The position numbers and the translations under genes were made by a program. DNA of 19,652 bases from Clostridiales bacterium (GTDB taxonomy: Bacteria; Bacillota; Clostridia; Peptostreptococcales; Anaerovoracaceae): NCBI GenBank assembly GCA_012735285.1, contig JAAYHT010000320.1, positions 1 to 19,652 of the forward strand, read 5' to 3'. Numbering within the stretch: position 1 is the stretch's first letter; each line of letters starts with the position of its first letter. Below, piece after piece: positions 7,342 through 14,584 of this stretch. The notes below the pieces were generated by a model, which searched no databases, was not told the origin of the DNA, and saw only the letters and a list, made by a program, of their open reading frames with translations.

Positions 7342-8625
7342 TTGTATAAAATAGTAGTTATAGGTGGTGGCTGGTCGGGCTGCGCAGCAGCTTTGGCAGC
7401 AAAAAAGGCTGGAGCAGATGTGACCTTGCTGGAGAAGACCGACATGTTGCTGGGATTGGGTAATGTGGGCGGTATTATGCGCAATAACGGCAGGTTTACT
7501 GCAGCCGAGGAAAACATTGCACTAGGTGCCGATGAGCTGTTCGCCATTACCGACAAGTGCGCAAGGCATGTAAATGTAGACTTCCCCGGCCACAGCCATG
7601 CAAGTCTATATGATGTACTTAAGGTGGAACCCGAGGTGACCCGGCTGCTAAAAGAAGTGGGGATAGACATAAGGACTATCTCAAGGGCAGTTGACGTCAA
7701 CATGGACGGAACAGGGTTGATAAAGAGTGTTGTTCTTTCAGATGGGACTATTATTGAAGGTGATGCTTTTATAGAAACCACAGGCTCAACAGGTCCCATG
7801 GGCAATTGTCTTACTTATGGAAATGGCTGCTGTATGTGTGTTTTACGCTGCCCATCCTTCGGACCCCGGGTGAGCATTACGCAGAAGGCTGGCAAAGTCG
7901 ATATTATGGGGCAGAGAAAGGATGGAGCCTTCGGAGCCTTCAGCGGTGCCGGGAAACTGGTAAAAGAATCCCTTTCTGAGGAAATCCAAAGGGAGCTTAA
8001 TGAAAAGGGTGTAGCAGTAATTCCGCTGCCTCCTCAGGAGGTGGCAAAAGATAAGCTGGATCTAAAGGTTTGTCAGCAGTATGCCTTGGATCAGTATGCA
8101 GAGAATATCATATTGCTCGATACAGGCTATGCTAAGATAATGACACCATTTATACCTCTTGAAAAGCTCAGATCGATTCCGGGATTCGAAAATGCACGCT
8201 ACCACGATCCATACGCAGGGGGCAAGGGAAACTCAATTCGATATCTTTCTGTGGCAGAGCGAGACGACCATATGAGGGTTACAGGGATAGATAATCTCTT
8301 TTGCGGAGGAGAAAAATCGGGACTCTTCATAGGACATACAGAGGCAATTTCTACAGGAACCCTTGCGGGCTATAATGCGGCTAGATACTTAAAAGGCATG
8401 CGCCTTTTAGAGCTTCCAAATCAGATTGCCATAGGTGATTTGATTTCATTTGCCAATCGCATGATCAAAACTAAAGATGGCCTATTGACCCGTTATACTT
8501 TTGCAGGGGCAACCTATTTTGAACGCATGAAAGAGAAGGGATTATACACAACAGATCCTGAAACTGTTCGAAATCGTATTAAGAAATACGATTTGGATAA
8601 TATATACAAAGAAAAGGTGCTATGA
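7342..8625 (+). CDS. FAD-dependent oxidoreductase with internal Cys cluster
   Basis: The 427-aa product starts with a Rossmann FAD motif, VVIGGGWSGCAAALAAKKAG, and ends with a second FAD contact, NLFCGGEKSGLFIGHTEA followed by STGTLAGYNAARY. That ending resembles the MnmG/TrmFO (GidA-like) flavoprotein group. It lacks an obvious FAD-to-folate signature that would prove TrmFO. Unusual is a cluster of five cysteines in 15 residues (156, 163, 164, 166, 170), followed by PSFGPR. Such a cluster could hold an Fe-S centre or a redox disulfide. The start is probably TTG 7342, with GCGGGTG 6 nt upstream; GTG 7333 is an alternative giving 430 aa. The substrate is unknown to me. It lies 25 nt before the pseudouridine synthase gene. 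Confidence 0.75.
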   Translation: MYKIVVIGGGWSGCAAALAAKKAGADVTLLEKTDMLLGLGNVGGIMRNNGRFTAAEENIALGADELFAITDKCARHVNVDFPGHSHASLYDVLKVEPEVTRLLKEVGIDIRTISRAVDVNMDGTGLIKSVVLSDGTIIEGDAFIETTGSTGPMGNCLTYGNGCCMCVLRCPSFGPRVSITQKAGKVDIMGQRKDGAFGAFSGAGKLVKESLSEEIQRELNEKGVAVIPLPPQEVAKDKLDLKVCQQYALDQYAENIILLDTGYAKIMTPFIPLEKLRSIPGFENARYHDPYAGGKGNSIRYLSVAERDDHMRVTGIDNLFCGGEKSGLFIGHTEAISTGTLAGYNAARYLKGMRLLELPNQIAIGDLISFANRMIKTKDGLLTRYTFAGATYFERMKEKGLYTTDPETVRNRIKKYDLDNIYKEKVL

Positions 8626-8650
8626 TATACTAACAAACTGGTGAGGTATT

Positions 8651-9355
8651 ATGAGATTAAATAAATACATTGCAAAGGCAGGAATAGCTTCGAGGAGAAA
8701 GGCCGATGAACTGATCTTTGCGGGTAAAGTTAAGATCAATGGTGTTGTTGTAAAGACTCCGGGCCATAATGTAGAGGAAGGCCAAGTGGTCGAGGTTGAA
8801 GGGAGAGTAATAAAACCTTCAGATAGATTAGTTTATATTATACTCAACAAACCCAAAGGTTATGTTACCACAGTCAGCGATGAAAAGGGGCGGCCTACGG
8901 TTATGGACCTTGTAAGTGATATCGATGAAAGAGTATTTCCCGTAGGCAGGCTGGACTACAATACATCAGGCCTACTACTTATGACAAATGATGGGGACCT
9001 GGCATTTAAGCTGACTCATCCCAAGCATGAGATAGAAAAAACCTACAGAGCCAGGGTTAGTGGCGTCTTGTCCGATGAGAGAATTGCACGCCTAAGAAAG
9101 GGTGTGGATATTGGGGGTTATGTGACTAACCCTGCGGTTGTTAATGTAATCAAACAGGCCCAGAGAAATACAATAGTAGAGATTAAAATAAAAGAGGGTA
9201 AAAACAGGCAGATACGCAAGATGTTTGACGCTGTAGGAAATAAGGTAATAGAACTTGAACGTATAGCAATAGGAAACATACATCTAGGCCATCTGATGTC
9301 AGGCCATTACCGTAAGCTTACAGCAAAAGAGATTGAATATCTTAAGAATATATAA
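8651..9355 (+). CDS. rRNA pseudouridine synthase, RsuA/RluB/E/F family
   Basis: The 234-aa product starts with an S4 RNA-binding domain (RLNKYIAKAGIASRRKADEL) and continues with a pseudouridine synthase domain. The catalytic motif GRLDYNTSGLL places the nucleophilic aspartate at residue 102. KEGKNRQIRKMF near the C-terminus is also typical. Family members isomerise specific uridines of 23S or 16S rRNA; the RluB-like assignment fits many Firmicutes but the target position cannot be read from the sequence. The start ATG 8651 follows GGTGAGG. A large hairpin follows the stop. Confidence 0.92.
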   Translation: MRLNKYIAKAGIASRRKADELIFAGKVKINGVVVKTPGHNVEEGQVVEVEGRVIKPSDRLVYIILNKPKGYVTTVSDEKGRPTVMDLVSDIDERVFPVGRLDYNTSGLLLMTNDGDLAFKLTHPKHEIEKTYRARVSGVLSDERIARLRKGVDIGGYVTNPAVVNVIKQAQRNTIVEIKIKEGKNRQIRKMFDAVGNKVIELERIAIGNIHLGHLMSGHYRKLTAKEIEYLKNI

Positions 9356-9361
9356 ATATTT

Positions 9362-9411
9362 CCGGCCCCATCCCCCAGTGAATACAAATTCACTAGGGGA
9401 ATTTACGCCGG
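9362..9411. terminator. two-tier hairpin between convergent genes, likely bidirectional terminator
   Basis: An outer CCGGC (9362-9366) pairs with GCCGG (9407-9411). Inside, CCCC (9372-9375) pairs with GGGG (9396-9399) and AGTGAAT (9377-9383) with ATTCACT (9388-9394), with one C-A mismatch and an ACAA loop. It sits between the converging pseudouridine synthase gene and kal. Neither side has a clean T run, so termination efficiency is uncertain. Confidence 0.55.
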
Positions 9412-9442
9412 CCTTATATAGAGAGATTGAGGAAGTTAGGAA

Positions 9443-9832
9443 CTATTTTCTCTGAACTTCTTTAGGAGTGACACAGATACCTTCTGCTTTGCATACAAGG
9501 ATTGGCTCTTCTAAGACATCAGCCGCTGATGGACTTATGTCATGTCTTGCCTGTATTACTTTGTATGCTTCGAATCTCATTTTTCTTGATGTGTTGCCAG
9601 CCTCATAGATCTCGCCATGTGCTTCGATAAAGTCTCCTGCATATACAGGGGCAAGAAACTCGATATCGGTATACTTTAAGAACAGACCTTCATCTCCATC
9701 AATTTGAATAAGCAGTTCGGTAGCCACATCACCGAATATGTGAACCAGATGGGCGCCGTCAATTAAATTTCCTCCATAATGAGCATCCTTATATGACATT
9801 CTCACCCTTATAGTAGAAGTATATTTCTCCAT
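9443..9832 (-). CDS. kal: 3-aminobutyryl-CoA ammonia-lyase
   Basis: Kal removes ammonia from L-3-aminobutyryl-CoA to give crotonyl-CoA, a late step of lysine fermentation to acetate and butyrate. The 129-aa product is a single hotdog-fold protein. RVRMSYKDAHYGGNLIDGA and LVHIFGDVATELLI look like Kal as known from Fusobacterium and clostridial lysine fermenters, and the length agrees. The ATG at 9832-9830 has GGAGG about 6 nt upstream. The gene is divergent from the sigma-54 activator, and a sigma-54 promoter lies about 50 bp upstream of the start. Other hotdog thioesterases are possible, but the neighbourhood strongly supports Kal. Confidence 0.88.
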   Translation of the reverse strand: MEKYTSTIRVRMSYKDAHYGGNLIDGAHLVHIFGDVATELLIQIDGDEGLFLKYTDIEFLAPVYAGDFIEAHGEIYEAGNTSRKMRFEAYKVIQARHDISPSAADVLEEPILVCKAEGICVTPKEVQRK

Positions 9833-9881
9833 TTTCGACCTCCTTACCGTATCAATAACATAAAGATATTATCTAAATATA

Positions 9882-9898
9882 TTGCAAAATCTATACCA
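9882..9898 (-). promoter_or_regulatory. sigma-54 promoter of kal
   Basis: Reading the minus strand from 9898, TGGTAT-AGATT-TTGCA has GG (9897-9896) and GC (9885-9884) separated by exactly 10 bases and an ideal TTGCA -12 element; the -24 element is TGGTAT instead of TGGCAC. The RNA would start near 9872, about 40 nt before the kal start codon. The divergent sigma-54 activator gene supports it. Confidence 0.65.
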
Positions 9899-9910
9899 TT
9901 GCGTTATGCT

Positions 9911-9945
9911 TGGATTAACACATAAAGCGAACCGTTTTTGAATCA
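9911..9945. promoter_or_regulatory. candidate binding site of the Kdd-like sigma-54 activator
   Basis: GAACCGTTTTTGAATCA at 9929-9945 matches GAACCGATTTTTAATCA at 12086-12102, upstream of the kdd promoter, in 15 of 17 positions. A loose left half, TTGGATTA (9911-9918), could complete a dyad with CGAACCG. The site lies between kal and the activator gene, roughly 60-70 bp upstream of the expected kal RNA start and just before the activator start. It might therefore both activate kal and control the activator's own gene. This is inference from two copies. Confidence 0.4.
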
Positions 9946-9971
9946 GGGGTACAGACATGGAGGTGTCAAAA

Positions 9972-12050
9972 ATGACTGATCGTTTTGGAGTCAGCAGGGT
10001 ACTCGAACCTAAACATGTGCTTTCCACTTCGGCTTGGAGGGTTGACAACAACCGGGAGATCCAACCCAATGAGATCAGGGTATCATTGAAAAAACTACAT
10101 ATTGAAAGCACAAGTTTCAAACAGATCTGTATCGAAGCAAACAACAATCCCCAAAAGATAAAAGACAGGATTTACGATATAGTTATCAGAAGGGGCAAGA
10201 TGCACAACCCCATAACTGACACCGGAGGTGTGCTCTACGGTGTGGTTGAGGAAATAGGCAGTGAGTATAACAATAAGAAGGGTTTAAAGGTAGGGGATGA
10301 AATAGTATGCAATGCATCACTAGCCGCTATTCCGCTTTACATAAGTCGCATAAACAATATCGATATGGCATATAACCAAATTGATGCAGAAGGTTATGCT
10401 ATTCTCTTCAACGAATTTCCCGTCGTGAAGCCCCCTAAAGATATACCGATAAACCTGCTGTTATTTGCCTATAACGAATCAGGTACTTTATATGCCGTGA
10501 ACAAGGCTGCGAAAGGAAAGAAACAATTCTTGGTTGTTGGCAATAACCTGCTTACAAACATGCTTTTTGGATATGCTGTACGTAAGGCTGCAGGAACGGA
10601 TGCAAATATAGTATGCTTGTTTGACAATAAATCAGACATCATATTTAAAGGCAGATCTATAGATAAGCTGCTTGGCATAATATTTAATGAGATCCACTAT
10701 GAAAACATATTAAGACCCATTGAATGCATCAAGCGGCTGGATGCTGAAGGTACTTTTGATATGAGCATAAACTGTGCGGATATACCGGGTGCGGAGACTG
10801 TCAACATTCTTGCCACCCGCTACGGGGGAACAGTGTTTTTTGCAAACCTAATTAACAACTACAATATCGCACTCTACATAACCGAATCGATTTCCCGCCA
10901 GCTTAAAATCCGCAATGCAGAAGGCTATTTAGAAGAGTATGATGAATTTGACATAAATATCATAAAAGAAATTGCGCCCTATTTAAATGAGGCAACAGTA
11001 ATTGAAAACAAGGTGGAAGATGATGTGGACTATCCTTTAGGGCGCTCGATAAGAAGCTTTGAGCTATCGGGTTACAGGAAGAGTCTTGTAGAAGACTTCA
11101 TATGCGAAAGCACTGCGATGGCAGTAGTTTTGGATGAGATACTAAGGGTTGCTAAATATGATTGCAATGTCTTGATTACTGGAGATACTGGTGTAGGTAA
11201 GGAAAAGATTGCTACCATCATTCAAAAGAACAGCAACAGAAGGATGCAGCCCTTTATCAAGGTAAACTGTGCAGCCATAGCAAAGAACCTGATCGAATCG
11301 GAGTTCTTTGGATATGAGAGGGGCTCCTTTACAGGGGCTAATCCTTCAGGTAAAAAAGGTTACTTTGAACTGGCGGATAACGGAATAATCTTTTTGGATG
11401 AAGTTGGAGAGCTTCCCTTTGATGTGCAGGCCAAGCTTCTTCGCGTTATACAGGATGGAGAGTTTTACCGAGTTGGAGGTACCACTCCGGTCAAAACTAA
11501 TGTAAGGATTATATCCGCCACCAATAGGGATTTGGAAGATGCGGTTAATCAGAAGAAGTTTAGAAGGGACCTATACTATAGACTAAACGTTTTTCCAATC
11601 AGGGTTCCTTCGCTGAAGGAAAGACGGGCAGAAATTCCTGCGCTGACAGAGTATTTCCTGAAAAAATATGGTGAAAAATTTGGGATTAAGCGTACTATTT
11701 CAGAGGATGCTCTGGATTATTTGAAGAACTGCGACTGGCCCGGAAATATCAGAGAGCTTGAAAATGTAGTTCAGAGGCTCTTGAAAACGGCAAAGGGAGA
11801 GAGCATAAGCGTGTTTGATGTTATGAAAGAGGTTCATTTAGATATGTTTGAATATTTAAGCAAGGATGAGGAAGGGGAGGACCTCTTAGATGAGAGCAGG
11901 GAATTACCCCTGGATGTTATGGTGGGAAATTTAGAAAAACGCATCATTAAACATGCATATGAGAAATATGGCTCTACCAGAAAGGCCGCTAAAGCTATTG
12001 GAATTAGCCAGTCCCAGTTTATAAGAAAGAAAAACAAATACAATATTTAA
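9972..12050 (+). CDS. sigma-54-dependent activator with a Kdd-like N-terminal sensor domain
   Basis: The 692-aa product starts at ATG 9972, with GGAGGTG 6 nt upstream; an earlier in-frame ATG at 9957 lacks a site. Residues 1 to about 350 are homologous to Kdd, encoded by the next gene. In the first block (G-x-x-R-V-x-E-P-K to S-F-x-Q) 22 of 46 residues are identical, and NPxTxxGG, GLKVGD and the INC-x-x-IP segment are also shared. The glycine-rich dinucleotide loop of Kdd (GGGGKSG) is replaced by GNNLLTN at 190-196, so catalysis is probably lost and the fold reused as a ligand sensor. Residues 377-610 are the AAA+ domain: Walker A GDTGVGKE 404-411, GSFTGA 451-456 (variant of GAFTGA), Walker B IIFLDE ending at E477. 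A Fis-type helix-turn-helix occupies about 650-690. It most likely activates kdd-kamABCDE and kal in response to a lysine pathway intermediate. Confidence 0.93.
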   Translation: MTDRFGVSRVLEPKHVLSTSAWRVDNNREIQPNEIRVSLKKLHIESTSFKQICIEANNNPQKIKDRIYDIVIRRGKMHNPITDTGGVLYGVVEEIGSEYNNKKGLKVGDEIVCNASLAAIPLYISRINNIDMAYNQIDAEGYAILFNEFPVVKPPKDIPINLLLFAYNESGTLYAVNKAAKGKKQFLVVGNNLLTNMLFGYAVRKAAGTDANIVCLFDNKSDIIFKGRSIDKLLGIIFNEIHYENILRPIECIKRLDAEGTFDMSINCADIPGAETVNILATRYGGTVFFANLINNYNIALYITESISRQLKIRNAEGYLEEYDEFDINIIKEIAPYLNEATVIENKVEDDVDYPLGRSIRSFELSGYRKSLVEDFICESTAMAVVLDEILRVAKYDCNVLITGDTGVGKEKIATIIQKNSNRRMQPFIKVNCAAIAKNLIESEFFGYERGSFTGANPSGKKGYFELADNGIIFLDEVGELPFDVQAKLLRVIQDGEFYRVGGTTPVKTNVRIISATNRDLEDAVNQKKFRRDLYYRLNVFPIRVPSLKERRAEIPALTEYFLKKYGEKFGIKRTISEDALDYLKNCDWPGNIRELENVVQRLLKTAKGESISVFDVMKEVHLDMFEYLSKDEEGEDLLDESRELPLDVMVGNLEKRIIKHAYEKYGSTRKAAKAIGISQSQFIRKKNKYNI

Positions 12051-12058
12051 GTGAACAC

Positions 12059-12097
12059 AAATCGGTTCACCCTAAAATAGGAATTGAACCGATTTTT
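12059..12097 (+). terminator. terminator of the activator gene, overlapping a candidate activator site
   Basis: AAATCGGTTCA (12059-12069) and TGAACCGATTT (12085-12095) form an 11-bp stem ending in TTTTT (12093-12097), with an inner CCTA/TAGG extension. It lies 9 nt after the activator stop, so it fits an intrinsic terminator. It is also a long DNA dyad centred about 133 bp upstream of the expected kdd RNA start, a normal position for an enhancer-like sigma-54 activator site. Its right half shares the 17-base word also found before kal. Both roles may apply. Confidence 0.7.
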
Positions 12098-12183
12098 AAT
12101 CATGTACCATTTAATTTCAAGCTAACAACAACTATATATCGCAGTTTTTGAGCATAATAACTTAGTATCGGCCTAATAAAGTA

Positions 12184-12200
12184 TTGGCACAAAATTTGCT
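12184..12200 (+). promoter_or_regulatory. sigma-54 promoter of the kdd-kamABCDE operon
   Basis: TTGGCAC-AAAAT-TTGCT is a near-perfect -24/-12 sigma-54 promoter: GG (12186-12187) and GC (12198-12199) are separated by exactly 10 bases and both conserved blocks match consensus. Transcription would begin near 12210, giving a leader of about 44 nt before kdd. The activator gene directly upstream supports it. No lysine or cobalamin riboswitch is apparent in this 200-bp gap. Confidence 0.88.
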
Positions 12201-12253
12201 CAAACTAATAGCGGATGAATATTTTCAATGCTAAGAGACAGGAGGAAGATATT

Positions 12254-13291
12254 ATGAAAAAAGGATGTCCCTATGGAACACACAGAGTAATTGAGCCAAA
12301 GGGTGTTTTACCGCAGCCGGCGGAAAAAATCGACAACACTATGGAAATATATGATAACGAGATCTTAATCGATGTTCAGACCTTAAATATTGACTCTGCC
12401 AGCTTTACCCAGAATCAAAAGCAGGCAGGAGGCGATATTGAAGAAATCAAAAAAATAATGATGGGACTAGTTGAAAAGCTAGGTAAACACAAGAATCCTG
12501 TTACAGGATCAGGTGGAATGTTGATCGGTACAGTTAAAGAAATTGGTCCTGCCTTGGAAGGCAAGACAGATCTAAAGGTTGGAGATAAGATAGCCACTCT
12601 TGTATCCCTTTCATTAACCCCTCTTGTTATAGAAGAAATTTTAGAAGTTCGACCCGATGTAGATCAGGTTGATATCAAAGGTCAGGCAATTTTGTTCGAA
12701 AGCGGTATCTATGCCGTTTTACCCGATGATATGCCTGAAAATCTCGCTCTATCAGTTCTGGATGTTGCAGGAGCTCCCGCACAAACCGCTAAATTAGTAA
12801 AACCAGGAGATACGGTAGTTGTTATCGGCGGTGGTGGAAAGTCAGGTCTTCTCTGCCTATATGAAGCTAAGAAGAGGGCTGGAGTTACTGGAAAGGTTAT
12901 CTGTATCGGAGGCAGCGAAAAGAGTAAGAGCAGGGCTGAAAGACTGGGCTTGGCAGATGAATATTTTGCAGCCGACGCAACAGATGCAATTCTAATATAT
13001 AATAGAATTATGGAGCTAACGGATGGAAAGTTAGCGGATATAGTAATCAACTGCGTTAATATTCCAAATACCGAGATGGCTAGTATTTTAGCTTGTAAGG
13101 ATGGAGGTATTGTCTATTTCTTCAGCATGGCCACATCCTTTACCAAGGCAGCTTTAGGAGCAGAAGGTGTTGGCAAAGACATAACAATGATTGTTGGCAA
13201 CGGATATACTAAGGGTCATGCTCAAATCGCATTGCAAGTTTTAAGGGAATGCCCACCATTAAAAGAGTTGTTCACTGAAATGTATGCTTAG
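12254..13291 (+). CDS. kdd: L-erythro-3,5-diaminohexanoate dehydrogenase
   Basis: Kdd oxidatively deaminates 3,5-diaminohexanoate to 5-amino-3-oxohexanoate with NAD+, the third step of lysine fermentation. The 345-aa product starts at ATG 12254 with GGAGGA upstream; an earlier in-frame ATG at 12215 lies too near the predicted RNA start and lacks a ribosome site. A nucleotide-binding Rossmann region carries GGGGKSG at 192-198 within VVVIGGGGKSGLL. The N-terminus KKGCPYGTHRVIEPKGVLPQ matches Kdd proteins as I recall them. The gene heads the operon with kamA 21 nt downstream. The activator upstream contains a diverged copy of this protein. Confidence 0.93.
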   Translation: MKKGCPYGTHRVIEPKGVLPQPAEKIDNTMEIYDNEILIDVQTLNIDSASFTQNQKQAGGDIEEIKKIMMGLVEKLGKHKNPVTGSGGMLIGTVKEIGPALEGKTDLKVGDKIATLVSLSLTPLVIEEILEVRPDVDQVDIKGQAILFESGIYAVLPDDMPENLALSVLDVAGAPAQTAKLVKPGDTVVVIGGGGKSGLLCLYEAKKRAGVTGKVICIGGSEKSKSRAERLGLADEYFAADATDAILIYNRIMELTDGKLADIVINCVNIPNTEMASILACKDGGIVYFFSMATSFTKAALGAEGVGKDITMIVGNGYTKGHAQIALQVLRECPPLKELFTEMYA

Positions 13292-13312
13292 AAAAAGAAA
13301 GGAGAGCATATT

Positions 13313-14572
13313 ATGGCAAGGAATTGGAAAGAGATTGAAGCCTGGAAAGGTGTTACCGAAGAGCAATGGTACGATTGGAAATGGCAGGTTTCAAACAGGA
13401 TCACTACCGTTGAAAAGTTGAAGGAAATCATCAACTTATCTCCCGAAGAGGAAGAAAATATCAAAGAAGTAGTTAAGAACTTCAGAATGGGAATCACACC
13501 ATACTATGCTTCATTAATGGACCCAGATGACCCAAAATGCCCAGTAAGAAAACAGGCAGTGCCTGTAATTTATGAAACTTACAGGAGTGAAGCGGATATG
13601 TTGGACCCTCTCCATGAGGACGAGGATTCACCAACACCAGGACTTACCCACAGATATCCCGACAGAGTTTTATTCCTCATAACAGATCAGTGCTCCATGT
13701 ATTGCAGACACTGTACAAGAAGAAGATTGGCAGGGGAAAAGGATGCTGCAAGGAGCATTGATGATATTAATAAATGTATAGAATACATTAGAAATACTCC
13801 TGTGGTCAGGGACGTATTGCTATCCGGAGGAGACTGTCTGCTTGTTAACGACAAGGTCTTAGAGTATGTAATAAGTGAACTTAGAAAGATTCCTCATGTT
13901 GAGATAGTAAGGCTTGGAACAAGAACACCTGTAGTTATGCCTATGAGAATAACCGATGATCTTGTAAACATGCTGAAGAAGTATCATCCAATATGGCTGA
14001 ATACCCACTTCAACCATCCTAAAGAGATGACACCGGATGCAATGGAAGCTTTAAGAAAGCTAGCCGATGCGGGAATTCCTCTAGGCAACCAGTCCGTACT
14101 ACTTCGCGGTGTTAACGACTGCCCACACATTATGAGAGAATTAGTACACGAACTAGTTAAGAACAGGGTAAGACCTTACTATATCTACCAGTGTGACCTG
14201 TCATACGGTATCGAACACTTCAGAACAAAGGTAGCTAAGGGTATTGAAATCATAGAGGCCTTGAGAGGACATACTTCAGGATTTGCAGTGCCCACATTTG
14301 TAGTGGATGCTCCCGGCGGTGGTGGAAAGACACCAGTTATGCCTCAGTATGTAATTTCTCAGACTCCAGATAAGGTAATTCTAAGAAACTACGAGGGTGT
14401 AATAACAACCTATACAGAGCCTGTGGATGTACCTGATGAAGAGTGCAACTGTGACTACTGCACAGGCAAGAAAGAATACCATTACGAAGGGGTAGCAGGC
14501 CTGGCCCAGGGCAACAAGTTGTCATTAGAACCCCAGGGCTTACTACGCCATGAACGTATCAAGAAGAAATAG
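13313..14572 (+). CDS. kamA: L-lysine 2,3-aminomutase (radical SAM, PLP)
   Basis: KamA converts L-lysine to L-beta-lysine using AdoMet, a 4Fe-4S cluster and PLP. The 419-aa product matches the family length. The cluster ligands are C127, C131 and C134 in CSMYCRHC. K339 in GGGGKTPV is the expected PLP lysine. Both sites are shifted by 2 relative to the clostridial enzyme (C125/C129/C132 and K337), which supports a true lysine enzyme. A C-terminal CNCDYC motif is the zinc site at the subunit interface. The start ATG 13313 follows AAAGGAGAG. Glutamate 2,3-aminomutase is a close relative, but the operon argues for lysine. Confidence 0.96.
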   Translation: MARNWKEIEAWKGVTEEQWYDWKWQVSNRITTVEKLKEIINLSPEEEENIKEVVKNFRMGITPYYASLMDPDDPKCPVRKQAVPVIYETYRSEADMLDPLHEDEDSPTPGLTHRYPDRVLFLITDQCSMYCRHCTRRRLAGEKDAARSIDDINKCIEYIRNTPVVRDVLLSGGDCLLVNDKVLEYVISELRKIPHVEIVRLGTRTPVVMPMRITDDLVNMLKKYHPIWLNTHFNHPKEMTPDAMEALRKLADAGIPLGNQSVLLRGVNDCPHIMRELVHELVKNRVRPYYIYQCDLSYGIEHFRTKVAKGIEIIEALRGHTSGFAVPTFVVDAPGGGGKTPVMPQYVISQTPDKVILRNYEGVITTYTEPVDVPDEECNCDYCTGKKEYHYEGVAGLAQGNKLSLEPQGLLRHERIKKK

Positions 14573-14584
14573 AGGAGTGAACTA

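Noticed and set aside
7314..7805. 163-codon open frame on the minus strand opposite the FAD oxidoreductase
   Set aside because: It lies wholly opposite a gene with clear Rossmann motifs and is low-complexity Ser/Pro/Thr-rich, typical of an antisense shadow.
12147..12204. TTTGAGCA ... TGCTCAAA inverted repeat near the kdd promoter as an operator
   Set aside because: Only 8 bp with arms 42 bp apart in AT-rich DNA, and the right arm overlaps the -12 element; likely chance. The GAACCG word shared with the kal region is a stronger candidate.
12051..12253. Cobalamin or lysine riboswitch before kdd
   Set aside because: The gap is only about 200 bp, most of it lies upstream of the sigma-54 promoter and so would not be in the kdd transcript; no conserved riboswitch core was seen.
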